From: Hevea brasiliensis
Taxonomy: Eukaryota; Streptophyta; Magnoliopsida; Malpighiales; Euphorbiaceae
Assembly (NCBI RefSeq): GCF_030052815.1
Contig: NC_079499.1
Location: 87,955,183-88,019,182, forward strand
Direction of reading: 5' to 3'
DNA: 64,000 nt
This document shows, piece after piece, positions 24,207 through 37,638 of the stretch; the first letter of the stretch is position 1; each line of letters opens with the position of its first letter. The translations under genes and the position numbers were made by a program. The notes under the pieces are model-generated. The model was not told the DNA's origin, made no database searches, and saw only the letters and a program-made list of their open reading frames with translations.

Positions 24207-27200
24207 TGTCACACCCTACCCCTCTGTAAGGCATAACATGATCCCGTAGTATACCTAATGAATTACCAACTCCGTCTACTGATAACCCATTAAATACACT
24301 ACAAGGGATTTTCAAAACTTTTCTTACTTCTTTTACAGTGGTGAGCACTATTTACAGGTGTTAAAAACCTTTTTGAATCAAGTGATAAAGCGACACATTT
24401 GACTTAATTGGAGTTTCTGTAAAAATTTTGGCAGAGTGCCATCTGTATTTTGGATAAAACAGTTCTTCAGAAAACCTGTAAAAAGCACTTCAATATGTAT
24501 TTGCAAATCTCAACTCCAATATATTTCTCAACACAACATATTTCTCAATTCAAATCCATAGTGATTTTTCAAAGACTGAGATACAAGAAATATAATACAA
24601 AACTATTTAAGTAAATGAAATCTCAGATTTACATTCACGATAATTTACATTTAATTACATACCAAAATATTTTACAAGAGTTTCTATACAACTGCTCAAA
24701 TAATTTACATACATATTATTACATGCTTACATCAAAACCTATGTACATGGGTATATCTATGATATACCTGGAGCTGATCTGAATGTATCCTCAAAGCAAC
24801 TTAATCACTGCTCTATGCTCTGCTTACCTGCGACAGCATACAAAGCTATCGCTGAGTGGTGAACTCAGTGGTGCACAACTATAATTTAAAACATAGTACA
24901 ATATACATTGACAAAATTTACAGTAAATAATTTGGAAATCTGAATATTCATCAAATTCCACAACTTAAAATATTCATTGCCAATAATGTAAATCAATTGT
25001 ATAAATGACTTTGATCACAAAATTCAATTTATCAAATCATGACTATCCCTTTAAGTAATTCCAACAAAATCAATTATACATAAACCATAATTGAAATCAC
25101 AATTTCTTACCATTCAAAAGCCATTCTGTATCTCAAAAATCAATCTTTATCTCACTAATATGCAAGACTAATCCGAAGGGCCATATTCGATGTGATTCTA
25201 ACTCCCTATGGTCGGGGAGGTCGAATCAGATTCTAACTCCCTATGGTCGGGGAGGTCGAATCATCGTGCACAGTACCATCACAATAATGAATCTTCCGCA
25301 AGGGCCATAACGATAAAATAAACTTAGATCTAACCTCAAATCAGAGGAAAATCTAAGCCTGTGCACGTACCATGGTAATCAAAACACAACTAACTCCATT
25401 GTCTTCTCAACAGATGAGAGAGACGGGTAATAACCTAGTCAAGCATCTATAGTGAGATATAAAACAATATCACAATCCTTTTAGTGAGCATAAATCATAA
25501 TATAATTTGATTCAAAGTCAATTCCAATATCCAATAATTTTTTATGCTCATCACAATTCAAATCATAAATTTGCATTTTTCCATGAAAATTACCAGCACA
25601 ATTCAAAACATGTTCTATCATAATTTTCCAAAACATAATTTATTCAATCTATAACAATGCTTAATACTTGTGGAAATACCATTTCACAAAGCTAAATTCA
25701 TACATACTATAACAATTTCAATAATCATTGAATTAAATCCAATGCTTGTTAAACATAATACATAAGAAAAATATGTCATTTAATCATATGAAATATTCAA
25801 AACAAAATCAGTTAAAAACTAGTTGTGCACAAACCTCGATGTTGTCTCTCACGATCCGGACTCGGTGTTTCCTTCCCTTTTCTGAGTCTTTGGTAGCGAG
25901 AAACACAATTTGAAGTGTTTAAGATTACTAAATTATTGTCTCTATCGATGGTGTTTGGTAAATAATGCACTGAACTCAATTATTCACTTAATCACCTAAT
26001 ATACCGACCCTCATTGCGTTTTAGGTAAATTAGGTTTTAGTGTCGTTAATATGTCACATTCGATAGGGTTTTAGGTTTGGTACGTTTTACCAAAGTCATT
26101 TCCTTTTTTAGTGCATTTTAATGCAAATTGCTGGATTCCGGAACACTGGTTTGACCTAACCGGACGATCTAGTTCCCTCGGTTTTTGGGTCTCGGTCAAA
26201 ACTACAAACTTGTAGATCTAGGTCTTATTGCACGCGGTGAAAAATTTCAGGTCAATCCGAGTTAAGTAGACCAAGTTATGGTCATTACACTATTGCTGGT
26301 CAAGTGGTACCATTTTAGGTCAATTTTAGGTCAAATTGGTCAATTCTGGTTCGGCCAGTTTTTGGACCCGAACTTGTGCAAGTTGTTTGACTTGCTTATG
26401 GTCATTTCTGGGCTTTGGTGTCTTCATAAGACTTGTAGGTATGGGTCTTAACTATTCTTGGTCAAAATTTCAGGTCAATTGGACCTGGTTTGAGTGAGTT
26501 ATGGCCTAAACACTCACTGCTGCCCAATTGGTCATTTTTCAGGTCCTAATTGCACCTAATCCGAATTGGTCATTTTTTTAGGTCACCTTGCAAGCAGAAT
26601 TTTGGCATGTTTTCTCAATGAAAGTTGGAACATTTTGTGCCTAGTTTCACCTCAAATTGGTCTCATACCAATTGAGGTTACACATTCAAGGTTATAGGCT
26701 AAAATACACACTGCCCTCAATATGCATTTCACACCCCAACTTCAAACACACACTTACCTTTGCCATTTGTTTACTTACCTACCAAACTGTTTTGGCACAT
26801 TACCAAAAGCATTTTCTACATTACATTAGCATGATTTTGGGCAGATTACCATTACCCTCAACACACCAAATATCATTCACAATTACAATTTCTAAGTACC
26901 ATTACAAACACACCAAAACATTACAAACTTTACATACCCTTTACAATGTTAATTTACATACATATCATCAATCCTTCTAGGTCAATATTCTGCCCACACT
27001 TCCTTCAATATATACCATTCCTCAAGTGTCCACAAGCTGCCACAAACCATTCTTCAACATCACATTGCCGTACAATCCATCAATTCTCATTCAAATGCCA
27101 AAATCACCATGTATATGTGAAACAATTCATTAGGATATTAATTTACCATGATCAACATTATTTCTCATCAATTATATGCATAATAAATCATCAAATGTGT

Positions 27201-28208
27201 GACCCCATGGCTGCCCAAAAATGGCTATCTCAATAACTATTTAAACTTCAAAATTTCCTTCACAAAACTAACACCCATAACATAAACATAAAGTTTAACA
27301 AGGAAATTCTAAAAAATGCAAACTTACCTTTAATTGTAACTTGCTAAACCTTCACCAAACTTCTCAAAATTGGTATCAATATCTTCCTTGTGATGTGTAG
27401 ACCATTTTTTGTGAAGGAACTTAAAGGATTGGAGTTGAAAATGGGAGGTTAAGAGAGCTTGCATGAAAAATGGCCATGGTGTTTTTCATTTCCTCTCAAT
27501 TCGGCAACTTTGGTTGTTTTGGAGAAGATGACTATTTCTGCTGATTTAGTGGAGTTACAGCTGCCCTATTATGTATTTAATTTATGCATTAGTGGTCCAC
27601 TCACAAATTTAATCATTTTATAAACTTAACTCCCACTTATTCCACATTTAACCCATGATTTTAGTTATTTACTTTAGGTACCACCCAATTAATTTTTCAT
27701 TTCATTTTCTAAGTGTAATATTATTTATTTTTAATGGACATTTAGGTCAAAAGATACTTCGGGATGTCAAATGACCATAATGCCCCTGTTCGGGTGGCAT
27801 TCCCGATTTTTCGGTATTATCGGGTTTTGTCTGTTTTTCGATTTCTCACTTTTCTTTGTACTAATTATTTAATTTTTCTTTAATCTTTCTAATGAGATTT
27901 ATACTTCAATAAGGTCCTATTTAAGTCCTAAAAATATTTTCCAGGGTTCCCCGCAGTCCAGGGCTAGTCAACGGTCCACGCCGTGACTTCCAGTCTGATC
28001 CACCATCGCTAGGTTTCCCGGCTCGCTTAACTTGATCACATTCCTTTGCTATTATTTTTCCTTTGTTTTTCTTGTATTTTCTTTTCTTGTATTTCATTAT
28101 TTTATGTCTCCTCACTCACATTGAAGTGTGGTTCTAGGCATCCTAGCTGTCCGGACAGCACTGGTCACCGGAACAGCAGAACGCACTATCGAACTTTGGG
28201 GTGTTACA
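24207..28208 (-). mobile_element. Solo LTR, family A, inside the 3' LTR of element 2
   Basis: About 4.0 kb. Read on the minus strand it starts TGTAACACCCC at 28208 and ends GGTGTGACA at 24207. Perfect 5-bp TSDs TTTTA flank it (24202-24206 and 28209-28213). No internal region or second LTR is present, so it is a product of LTR-LTR recombination. It resembles the LTRs of elements 1 and 4. The host LTR sequence continues without a gap on either side. Confidence 0.93.
25194..25262 (-). repeat. 35-bp tandem duplication inside the solo LTR
   Basis: Two copies (25194-25227 and 25229-25262) of the block found at 4160-4228 in element 1, in the opposite orientation. These two appear identical to each other. 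Confidence 0.85.
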
Positions 28209-29826
28209 TTTTAGGCCATAACTTGAGCTACAAAACTCCAAATGGAGTGATTCAAAAAAAGAAATGTAACTAGACATAATAAGTAACAACTTTCATGAAG
28301 ACAATTTTGCCAAATTCCTACTGTACAATTGACCAATAGAACAGTAAACTTAGTGCTTGAAATCTGAAAATTATGAATAACTAACACTAAGCTTTGAAAT
28401 GGAATTAGCAACCAATGCCAACAACTTTGGAATGCAAAATGTGATATGTTGGTGATATTTGAACCAATATACCTATTATCTATGAAAAAGTCAATATTTT
28501 AGTTGACCAATGAAATGAATAGTAACCTTATATATAAAGTACAAATATTCAAGAAATGACTTTGTAATATGCCCTAGTAGGCCTAATGTGATTGGTTTGG
28601 ATAGGTTGGCATGCCAATAGGATTCTGATAGCAGTACTGCGTATGATGTATGGCTCCATGCCATTCTGTGATGATAGCCTATGGCTATACTGATTATGAT
28701 GTTATACTTGGCTTTATGTCTTATTGCTTTTATGGCTTATTAGCCATTCTATTTGCACACCAGGAGACACATTGTGACCAATGGTGTGACGACCCAAGAT
28801 ACCTGGTACCCAGTGCTAGTTTACCTATTTATCTAGTCTGGTCAATTTTTATAGGTTACTTGGGCATGGAAAAGTATAATTGTAATTGAATTAATTATGA
28901 AAAAAAAAAGGAAATTAAATATTAAGATAAAGAACAAGAATGATTACAATAAAATAAAGAAGATCAAAATCATCAAGAAAACGATTAATAAAATGCTCAG
29001 AAGAGTTAATATCATAAAATGTAATTAGCCTTTGACTAAACAATAAGTTAGTAATTATTCATTTCTTATAAACACAATAACTAGGAAATTTTTACTTTTA
29101 TTTGCATACTATATTTTCTTGTATTATTGGCACTACTAAGCTTTATGCTTAGCGCGTCGCTTTTGCAATGCGTAGGTACTGTAGATTTGGACAGAGAGCC
29201 CAGTAGACCACAGATTGGGTGAGGCCATTCTCAGTTCTGCATAGTGTCCGTGTCACCTCACAGACTACAATGCATTGGTAGGACACTAGGTCCCATTTTG
29301 GTATTTTGGTACTGTTTGTATTTTGTAATTAAACTTTTATTTTCTCATGTATAAATTGAAACTCATGTAATATATTTTAGTATTAATGCAAATATTTGTA
29401 ATTTGTGTTTATAAATGAAAATTTAGTATTTATTGATGATTTGATCATGATTATCATGTGAAATGAATGAATGTCAAATAGAAGAAGTTGTGAGAAATGA
29501 TTGAGAATATTGAGATTATGTTGATACAAATGGAGTTTGAGAATGATTGGAAATGTATTGGAAGTGTTTTTCACAGGTTCCGAAGAACTGTTTTATCCAT
29601 TTTTAGCTGGTATTCTGCCAGATTTTTTATAAAATTTTCGGAACCCCAAATGAATTTATAGTTTTAATAAATGACTTAAATGAGTTAAATTTCACAAATT
29701 GCACTTCATATCCATGAAGAAATAAATTAAGGAAGGATAAAAATGATTGGGATAAAATATGGTATTCCGGTACACTGTGTGGCATATCTTTCTTGGCTAT
29801 ACTGTAAACAGGTAAGGGGTGTCAAA
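28209..29826 (+). repeat. 3' LTR of element 2, right part
   Basis: It begins with the right TSD copy TTTTA (28209-28213) and continues the family B LTR to its end. The terminal CA reads AA here (GTGTCAAA). It aligns with 19455-21069 of the 5' LTR. Includes the transcript-end type text with GCTTAGCGCGTCGC (about 29147) and CCGAAGAACTG (about 29579). Confidence 0.88.
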
Positions 29827-30369
29827 ATTAATTTTTTTTTAATTTTAAATATTAAAAATTATTTATTATTTTTAATTAAAATAAAAATTAAAAAAGAAAT
29901 TGAAAAACATGGTGAATAAAAATTGTTTAATATTAAAATTATTGTTTTTAATATTTTATTATTTAAAAAATAAAAAATAATATTTATTATTAAAAAAATA
30001 ATATTTCATTAGGTGTAGACGTATTTGGCCTTAATTAGAAAGTATAGGGTTTATTTTAACCAAAACTTAATTTTAAGCTTATTTGGCACTTGATTGAAAA
30101 TACAAAGAATTATTTGATCTTTTTTTCAATATTAAAATGCATTCCAATTCGAAATTATCGAACTAGGAGGGAGGGGGGGGGGGGGGGGGTAGGGGTGGGT
30201 TAAATGTGTCTTTATTTGTGTTAGATGGTCGTGTGTTAGGTGGCAGCTGCATCTTCTGTTTAGGTAGTTGCGGCAAATTTCATGTCAGATGGTCTTAAGG
30301 AATCAAAGTTGGCAAGCCAATTTGAACCTTCATTTGCGATGATAAAATTTTCCCATGAGCTAGGGATAA
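29827..30369 (+). repeat. Satellite segment between element 2 and the copia-like solo LTR
   Basis: It continues the unit broken at 17755: AT-rich palindrome core, right arm, a run of 17 G (30173-30189), anchor at 30242, and the open-frame segment up to CTAGGGATAA. GATAA (30365-30369) is the left TSD of the next insertion. Confidence 0.92.
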
Positions 30370-31239
30370 TGATATGCCACATGATGACATGAAATACGAG
30401 GGCCCATTAAATAGGTCTAAAAGCAAGCTCATTACTTTACTTACTTGTATTCAGAATTAAAGAAGTTGGGTTGGACTTGGCAAGTCCATGGGGCATATGA
30501 GATGGGTGCATTCTAAAGTGTTTGGGATTAAGTTAAAATAAAGATAATGGACTAATTATGAAGAAAACAAGCCCATATGTGTGTAAAAGGCTCCTATTTG
30601 CTGTTTGGAATTTACCAAGTCAAAGAAATCAGAAGGAGATTGAAATATCTTTCAAATAAGGAAGGAAATAATGTTGAAATGTCATCAAATCTCCTCAAAT
30701 TTGTGCATCACTCTATGGGCAGATTTCTAAAGTGTTTTTGTCTCAAAAATTCAATATTATTTCCTATTTAGAAGACTATTCAAACTTCCTATTTAGTAAC
30801 CTTGCTATTTTCCTTTATAGTGCTTGTAATTAGCCTATATAAAGGCCAACTCTTATAAGCTTAAGGCATTATGAATTTTAATCAAAATAGCAAGTGCTGC
30901 TTCTTCTTTCTTATCAAACATCATTTGTTTGTGGCGAAGTATTGACTTATCACAAAAGTTACTTGTGTGGCGTCTTCAATGGGATTGTATTCTTTGTGGC
31001 GAGATTACTTTTATCAAAGCTTGCATTCCCTAGTTATCTTCTTATTTTTGCCTTTTATTGCTATTGCTTCCTAAATCATAAAATACCCAAAAGAAATTCC
31101 GTCTTTTTTTCTGTTGAAGTTGATTTGGGCGTTATTTTGCCTAATTTTGGCTTTATTCTTGTTCCTTGATTCATTCCAACAGAATTTCTTATCTTTCATA
31201 ACTAATCAATTTTTATTTTCCTCTTCAAAAGGCACATCA
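30370..31239 (+). mobile_element. Solo LTR of an unrelated, copia-like retrotransposon
   Basis: 870 bp of sequence foreign to satellite and gypsy LTRs. It starts TGATATGCC and ends GGCACATCA, an imperfect terminal inverted repeat of the kind found at plant LTR ends. The flanks GATAA (30365-30369) and GACAA (31240-31244) form a TSD with one substitution, and the uninterrupted satellite reads GGGACAACTAG here. A TATA box lies at 30836-30845. Assignment to copia rather than gypsy is inferred from length and terminal style, with no coding region to confirm it. A 91-codon open frame at 30894-31169 has no recognisable product. Confidence 0.8.
30836..30845 (+). promoter_or_regulatory. TATA box of the copia-like LTR
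   Basis: TATATAAAGG stands near the middle of the LTR, as expected for a U3/R junction, and gives the plus orientation of the element. Confidence 0.6.
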
Positions 31240-32155
31240 GACAACTAGACCAAGCAGCCCACCGTCTTGTAGGACTCTTAGTGGATCCTCTAGTGGGCTT
31301 AGTAGTACACATAACCGGAGCACCGAAACTTGCAATAATAACAGCCTGTAAGGTATTTAAAGCATGCTATGGAAGTGAAACCTTTTATGACCCAGTTCAT
31401 ACTAATGCAATCGCCTTGTTATATGATATTGCATTATGCTTTAGGCCTATGAGTATCCTTTGTATGTAAGGTTTTTGTAAGTTAATTCAATCAAGAATAT
31501 TAATAGGCAAAACGTCCATATAAGCCTCCATATTTTCAATAGAGGGTCAAATAAATATAAAATTAAGTTTTGAGCCAAAAAAAATCCTTACACTATTTAA
31601 TAAGGCGAAATAAGTCAATAACTAATAAAATATTATTTTTTAATAATAAAATATTATTTTTTATTAAATATCTTCAAGTGGGCCTAATAGTACACTTAAC
31701 CGGAGTTCCAAAGCTTGTAATAATAACAACCTACAACGCATTTCAGGCATGCAATAGAAGTAAAACCTTCTATGACCCAGTCCATACTAATGCAATAGGC
31801 TTGTAATATGATATTGTGTTGTGCTTTAGGCACATGAGTATCTTTTGTATTCAAGCTTTCTGTAAGTTAATTCAATAAAGAATATTTTAAGGAAAAAAAG
31901 TCCACACAAGCCCTTGTACTTTCAGTAGAGGGTCAAATGAGCCTAAAATTAAGTTTTGGGCAAAAGAAATCCCTATAAATTTTAATAAGGCCAAATAAGT
32001 CTACACCTAATAAAATATTATTTTTTAATAACAAAATATTATTTTTTTTAATTTTAAATATTAAAAATATTTTTATTATTTTTAATTAAAATAAAATTTA
32101 AAAAAAGAAATTGAAAAACATGGTGAATAGAAATTATTTAATATTAAAATTATTG
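31240..32155 (+). repeat. Satellite segment between the copia-like LTR and element 3
   Basis: It resumes with ACAACTAGACCAAGCAGCCC and runs through sub-repeat A, sub-repeat B (from about 31670) and the left palindrome arm into the AT-rich core. It ends about 32155, where LTR sequence of element 3 begins at LTR position ~133. No TSD is visible. Confidence 0.9.
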
Positions 32156-34543
32156 TCAAATAGTTAAGTATAAATAAGAAAAATAGAACACAAGAAGTTA
32201 AATGAGCCGGGAGTCACAGCGATGGGTGACCTTCTCAGAAAGGACTGCGAGGTCGATTTAAACTCGAAATTCGAACCGTAAAATATGACGCCGCGGTCCT
32301 TAGGACTATTATGAACACAGTAGAAAAAAGAAAATCACAGAAAAGAATTGTTAAGCAGGTCAAATAATTAGGTCAGGAATCTGGAAGAAATGTCGAATAA
32401 CTAGTAAACTGGATTGAACCAGCGAGGGGTAATTTGGTCATTTCACCCCTAGAGCTGACACCTGACCTAACTGTTCAATAAAATTGGAGAAAAGAAAATT
32501 TTGGGATCAAGAATTAAATTGAAGAACTAATGGAAAGAAAAAGGAAAAAGAAAAGTTTATTTACATCATGCATGACATAAGCATGATGCAATAAATTTAA
32601 TATTTAAAAATTTGAAATTTTGGGATAATTATGTATTAATAAAGTAAAAAAATTCAAAAGAAATTCATTTTTCTTTTTTCCTTCTCCTTCTTACCGATTT
32701 TATCTCTTTCTCTCATCTCTCTCATTTTCTTCCTCCACCATGAAAGCTTGTGTTAAGCTCTCACAACCCTAAAAACCTCCATGAATTTCACAACTCCCTT
32801 AAGAAAAAATTTCCCTTGAGCTTTGATTTGAAGATTGAAAAAAAAAAAAAAGATAAGGAAAATTGAAGGATTGGAGAAGTGGAAATTCACAAATTTAGGT
32901 AAGTCTATTTTCTCTTTTAAATTAAGTATTATGAATGGATATGAGGTTGAATAAGTGTGAATTGCATGGAAAATATGAAAAATCATGCTGGTTAGGAGTC
33001 ATAAAAAAATTCAGCAGCCATGAGATTGAGGGGAGATGATATGTTTTAGTGTAATAAATTATGTACATAAGTTCAGTGGAAGTAGTTGTTGTGCTTAGAA
33101 TGTTTCAATTTCATGAATTGTGCAAATTAAAAAAATTTAGGGTTCTTGGTGCCATTGAAATTGGGAGAAAATTTTGAGAATTAGCCAAATGATATAGTTA
33201 AAATTATTTGAGTTGAGTAATGGTTAAGTGTGACCATTTGAGGTGTGTATGAAGTGTTGGAACTAAGTTTAAATTCAGATTGGTTGTGGTCATTTTGAAG
33301 GCAGCATGACCTAGGTCTCTTTCAGGGACCAAAACTAAAAATTTACCAACCTAGTTGGTGTGAGGCTAATTGGGAATGAAACTAGACACAAAATGTCACA
33401 TTTTTCATCTAGGAATCATGCCCAAAAAGTGACCATAACTTAGTGAACAAATTGGTTAAATCCGGATTAGGCAAACTGACCTGTACAAAAATGACCAAAT
33501 GAACAGTAGTTACGCAAATGACCATAACTTGGACTAGTAAGGTCTAAATGACCTGAAATTTTACCAGTAGAAAGCTGAGATATAGCCCTACAACTTTCAT
33601 GAAGAAAAAAAACTCAAATTTTGACCATAACCTATTTGAAAACCCAACTACAGTCAACCACAGAAATTGCCAAAACCCAAAATTTGCCCAGAATTCTGGG
33701 TAAAACCAAATCTGGCCAGCTATGTTCAAATGGCTATAACTTGGGCTAAAAAACTCTAAATGGAGTGATTCAAAAAGGGAAATAAATTTAAGACAATAAG
33801 GAACAACTTCTATGAAGAAAACTTAGCCAAATTCTAATAGCAATATGACCAATGGAACAATATAAAATAGGACACCAAAACTGAAATTTTGAAATTTGTG
33901 CCTAAAAGACTTAAGATTTGAGAAAACAACCAAAACTAACAAACTAGGTAACCAAAATGTGGTATGTGGGTGAAATTAGAATTCCCATACCTATTAAGCA
34001 TTAGAAAGTCAACAAATTGACTTGAATAGTGTCATGAATAGTAACCCTAAAATACAAATTTTAAAGAATGTCATGTTTAGCATATTAAAGCTAGGTATAA
34101 GTAGATTTGAATTTATTTTTGGACTTATGATAAATTATGATACTGAAACACTATGAAATTGTGTGTTTCAGTTGAAAAAAATACCACAAAAAAATCCAAG
34201 GCATCGAGTCAAGGCCAAGAGGCGACTTGCATAAGGTTTGTGCATAACATAGAAATTTTGTAAATTTTCTTCCACAAATTGTTTTGAATGAATTGTGAAT
34301 TAATTGTATTGAAATGTTTATTATGCTTTTGACTTAAATTGTTGAAAGTTTACTTGTATGTATTTGAAATGGCAATAAATATTTGATAAATTGTTAAGAT
34401 AGTTTTGAAACCACAGTGTCATGGCCATATATTTGAATGCCTCACTAGCATGACTAGTGGGGGAAATTAGTTTTGAATTTTGATTCATTCTCTGGCTGAA
34501 GTGTTGAGATGTGTGCCAGTAGAAGAAGAAATTGAATGGATAT
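32156..34543 (+). repeat. 5' LTR of element 3, left part
   Basis: It begins at TCAAATAGTTAAG, which matches 43600 in the 3' LTR, so the LTR start is missing. It contains clear degenerate modules at about 33340-33440, 33510-33620 and 33720-33835, each with a (GACC)ATAACTT word followed by AACTC(C)AAATG or AAATGACC and a CAACTTTCATGAAGAAA-like word. It ends with TSD GATAT (34539-34543). Confidence 0.85.
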
Positions 34544-37500
34544 TGTGACACCCCTTACCCGTGTACAGTATACCCGAGTAAGTAATGCCACACGGTGTAC
34601 CGGCACCCTCAAATATACCCTAATTAATTTTCGGCATAATTTTGAATATAACTTGTAAAATATAACTCATTTAAGTCATTTATTGAAATCATAATTTATT
34701 TGAGGTTCCGTAAATTTTTAAAGAAAATCCGGCAGAGTACCGGCTAAAAATGGAGAAAACAGTTCTTCGGAACCTGTGAAAAACACTTCCAATAAACAAA
34801 TTCATTCATTCTCAACTCCAATATCATCACAAAACTCAATATCAAGATCTTAACATTTCAATTTCAATACTCAATCATCCATCACATGTGATGATCACAT
34901 ATAAATCATAAATAACCATTTACTTTTCCATTCACAAATACAATTTTCATAATTTACATAAACCTCAATATACATTACACAAGTTTAATTACATATGAGA
35001 AAATCAAAATTAAGTTACAAAATGTCAAAATGACACCTAGTGTCCTACCAATGCAATCGCAGGTTGAGGTGACACGACACCGAGCGTAATCGCAGGATAG
35101 ACTCACCCAGTCTGTGGTCTACTGGGCTCACGATCTGTATCTCCAATACCTACGCGTGGCAAAAGCAACGCGCTAAGCAATAATGCTTAGTGGTGCAATA
35201 ATAAAATAAAAGAAAATAGCAAGAAAACAAATATGTAGGGAATGTGTATGATTCATTTGTTTAGTATGGGTATATACATTAATTCATTAACTTTATTCAC
35301 TTTCATTCATTTGGTTGCCCAAGTAACCTACACTAGACGACTGGACTGGATAACGGGTAAACTGGCGCTGGGTACCTAGTACCTCGGGTCGTCACACCAT
35401 CGGTCACATATGCATCTCCCGGTGTGCAATGTAACTAACAATGTCAGTAAATACATCAGGCACAAGGCCAAATCTCAATACAAGGTCAGAATGGCTAAAA
35501 GCCATAAAATCACAGAATGGCATATTGCCATATGCAGTACTGCTAATTGAACCCTATTGGCATGCCAAACTATCCAAACCAATCATGTTAGGTATACTAG
35601 GGCATTTGAAACTTTTAAATTCTTCAATTTGTGCATTTCAAGTTTTGGTGTCACTATTCACCTCATTGGTCAACAAAAATGTTGACTTTTGGATAGAAAA
35701 TATGTACATTGACTTTGGCACTCCCAACATACCACATTTCACATTTAAAACTTGTTAGAATTGGTCACCATTACCATTTCTAACTTAAAACCAAGAGGGC
35801 AGAAAATTTCAGTTTTTGAGCCTAAGTTTACTGTTCCATTACACACTGTTACAGTGGAAATTTGAAGAAATGGAAAACATGAAAGTTGTTCCTTATTTTG
35901 TCTAGTTGAATTTCCTTTTTTGAATCACTCCATTTGGAGTTTTGTAGCTCCAGATATGGTCCAAAAACCACAGCTGGCCGAATTGTCAATCTGCAGAATT
36001 GACCATATCTACAGTAACATGAACAGTGACTGCCACTGCCATTTGGGTTAGGTTCTGGCCATAATTTGGGGTAGGTTTCCTCATGAAAGTTGTTTTTCTA
36101 TGTCTTAACTTGTTGCTGTAAAAATTTCAGGTCAATTGACCAAAGCTACAGTGAGTTATGGCCAAATGAACAGTTACTGTTCATTTGGTCATTTTGCAGA
36201 ATCAGTTGCAGGGTATCCGGATTGGGGCCAAGTTTTGGTCCTCTTGCTTTGGTCTTTTGGGCATGGTTTCTTCAGAAAAAATGTGCCATTATAAGCCTAG
36301 TTTCATTTCCAATTGGCCAAACACCAATTGGACTAGCACAGCCAAAGTTATGGCTGTATAATTGGACTGAAATTTCAGTCCATTGCTGCTGTCCCTAGGC
36401 AGCATAGTCATTCCCTTTACCATGCTATTTTTCAGTCCATATTATGGTCAAATCTCCTCAAAATGTCACTAATTGACCATTAAAATGTTCTCTAACCATT
36501 TCATAAGCCAAATCAATTTTCACTCCCCAAAACCCTAGCTTCACATTATGTTTTCTACAAAATGCCTTAGTTAGCATACCAACTTATTATTCTTATGTTT
36601 ATAAAATTCCAACATGATTCTAGTTCACTTCAAGCTCATCAAAAACACTCCTTCCTATTCCTTCACAAGGGCAGCTGAAATTCATGTACACATACACATG
36701 AATTTTGTTCATTTAAATGACATTTTCTTACTAAATTCAGGTTCCAATTCATGAAATTAAAGAGTTTTAGGTATATAGTGCACTAACCTTGAATAGGGCA
36801 GATTTTTCCCAACTCAAAACTTCACTTTCCTTCACTTTCTAGGCTGCCAAAAGGTTTTTTAAGGTGTGGGGTAAAATTTTAATGAAGAGAGGTTAGGGTT
36901 TAGTGGTGGAAACAAAGGAGAAATTAAGCTTGCTTGAGTGAACATCAATGGAGGGAGGAAGGAAGGGATTTCGGCTGGTTGTCCAAGGGAAGAAGATGAA
37001 TTTGTTTTCTTCAATTTTCAGCCTCTTTATTTTGTTTTAAGTGAATTAGTTGTAAGGTGATTGGTGGACCATTTTAAATGACATCATAGTGATGTCATTA
37101 TTGCATTATTTTGCATTTTCTTTTCTTTCCTCCACTACTTATCTTCAATTTAATTTCTATTAATGTTTATCCATATTTTATGTCATATTAATTATTTACT
37201 CAACTGGACAAGTCGGCCAAAAATCACCTCTGAAGGCGACATGACCAAAATGCCCTCCGTTTGGCTGAACGGGTCAAAATTGTCTGTACCGATTGAAAAA
37301 TTTTTCTAGGTATTTTCTTGGCATTCTAATGCCATGGGAACCTCAATGACCCTTCTCTGGAGTCCCAAAAATTATTTTATAATTTTTCCCCCGGGTCTAG
37401 GGCTCCTCGTTGCGAGAACCGCAACTTCCCTCTGGTTACCCATCGCTAGGGCACCAGCTCGTTTAACTTGGTTGTATTTTATTTCTAAAATTTTTACTAA

Positions 37501-37638
37501 ATTTTTCTTATTAATATTTGGGTTAATTATGGTTCCTGACTTTAGTTTAAATATTTTTCCGGACATTCTAGCTGTCCGGACTGACACTGGTCACCGGAAC
37601 AGTAGGAGGTACGGAGTGGTTATCGGGAGGGTGTTACA
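34544..37638 (-). mobile_element. Solo LTR, family B, inside the 5' LTR of element 3
   Basis: About 3.1 kb. Read on the minus strand it starts TGTAACACCCTCCC at 37638 and ends GGGGTGTCACA at 34544. Perfect TSDs GATAT lie at 34539-34543 and 37639-37643. It matches the element 2 LTRs along its length, for example ACGCGCTAAGC at about 35170. There is no internal region. Plus-strand open frames such as 35441-35758 are chance frames in the LTR. Confidence 0.93.

Larger units (their letters stand above)
17756..29826 (+). mobile_element. Element 2: family B gag-only LTR retrotransposon, interrupted by a solo LTR
   Basis: Two LTRs (17756-21069; 22508-24206 plus 28214-29826, by my count 3314 and 3312 bases) flank an internal region of only 1438 bp (21070-22507). 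It is inserted in satellite sequence, which continues in phase on the right: anchor to anchor minus the element leaves about one unit. The flanking 5-mers ATTAT (17751-17755) and ATTAA (29827-29831) are a TSD with one change. The internal region has a primer-binding site, gag and a polypurine tract but no protease, reverse transcriptase, RNase H or integrase. Movement would need enzymes supplied by a relative such as family A. Confidence 0.88.

Noticed and set aside
30894..31169. 91-codon hydrophobic open frame
   Set aside because: It lies inside the copia-like solo LTR, downstream of the TATA box; T-rich sequence gives hydrophobic codons by chance.
35441..36398. Plus-strand open frames of 105 and 102 codons (35441-35758, 36090-36398)
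   Set aside because: Both are antisense to a minus-strand family B solo LTR, with no recognisable protein.
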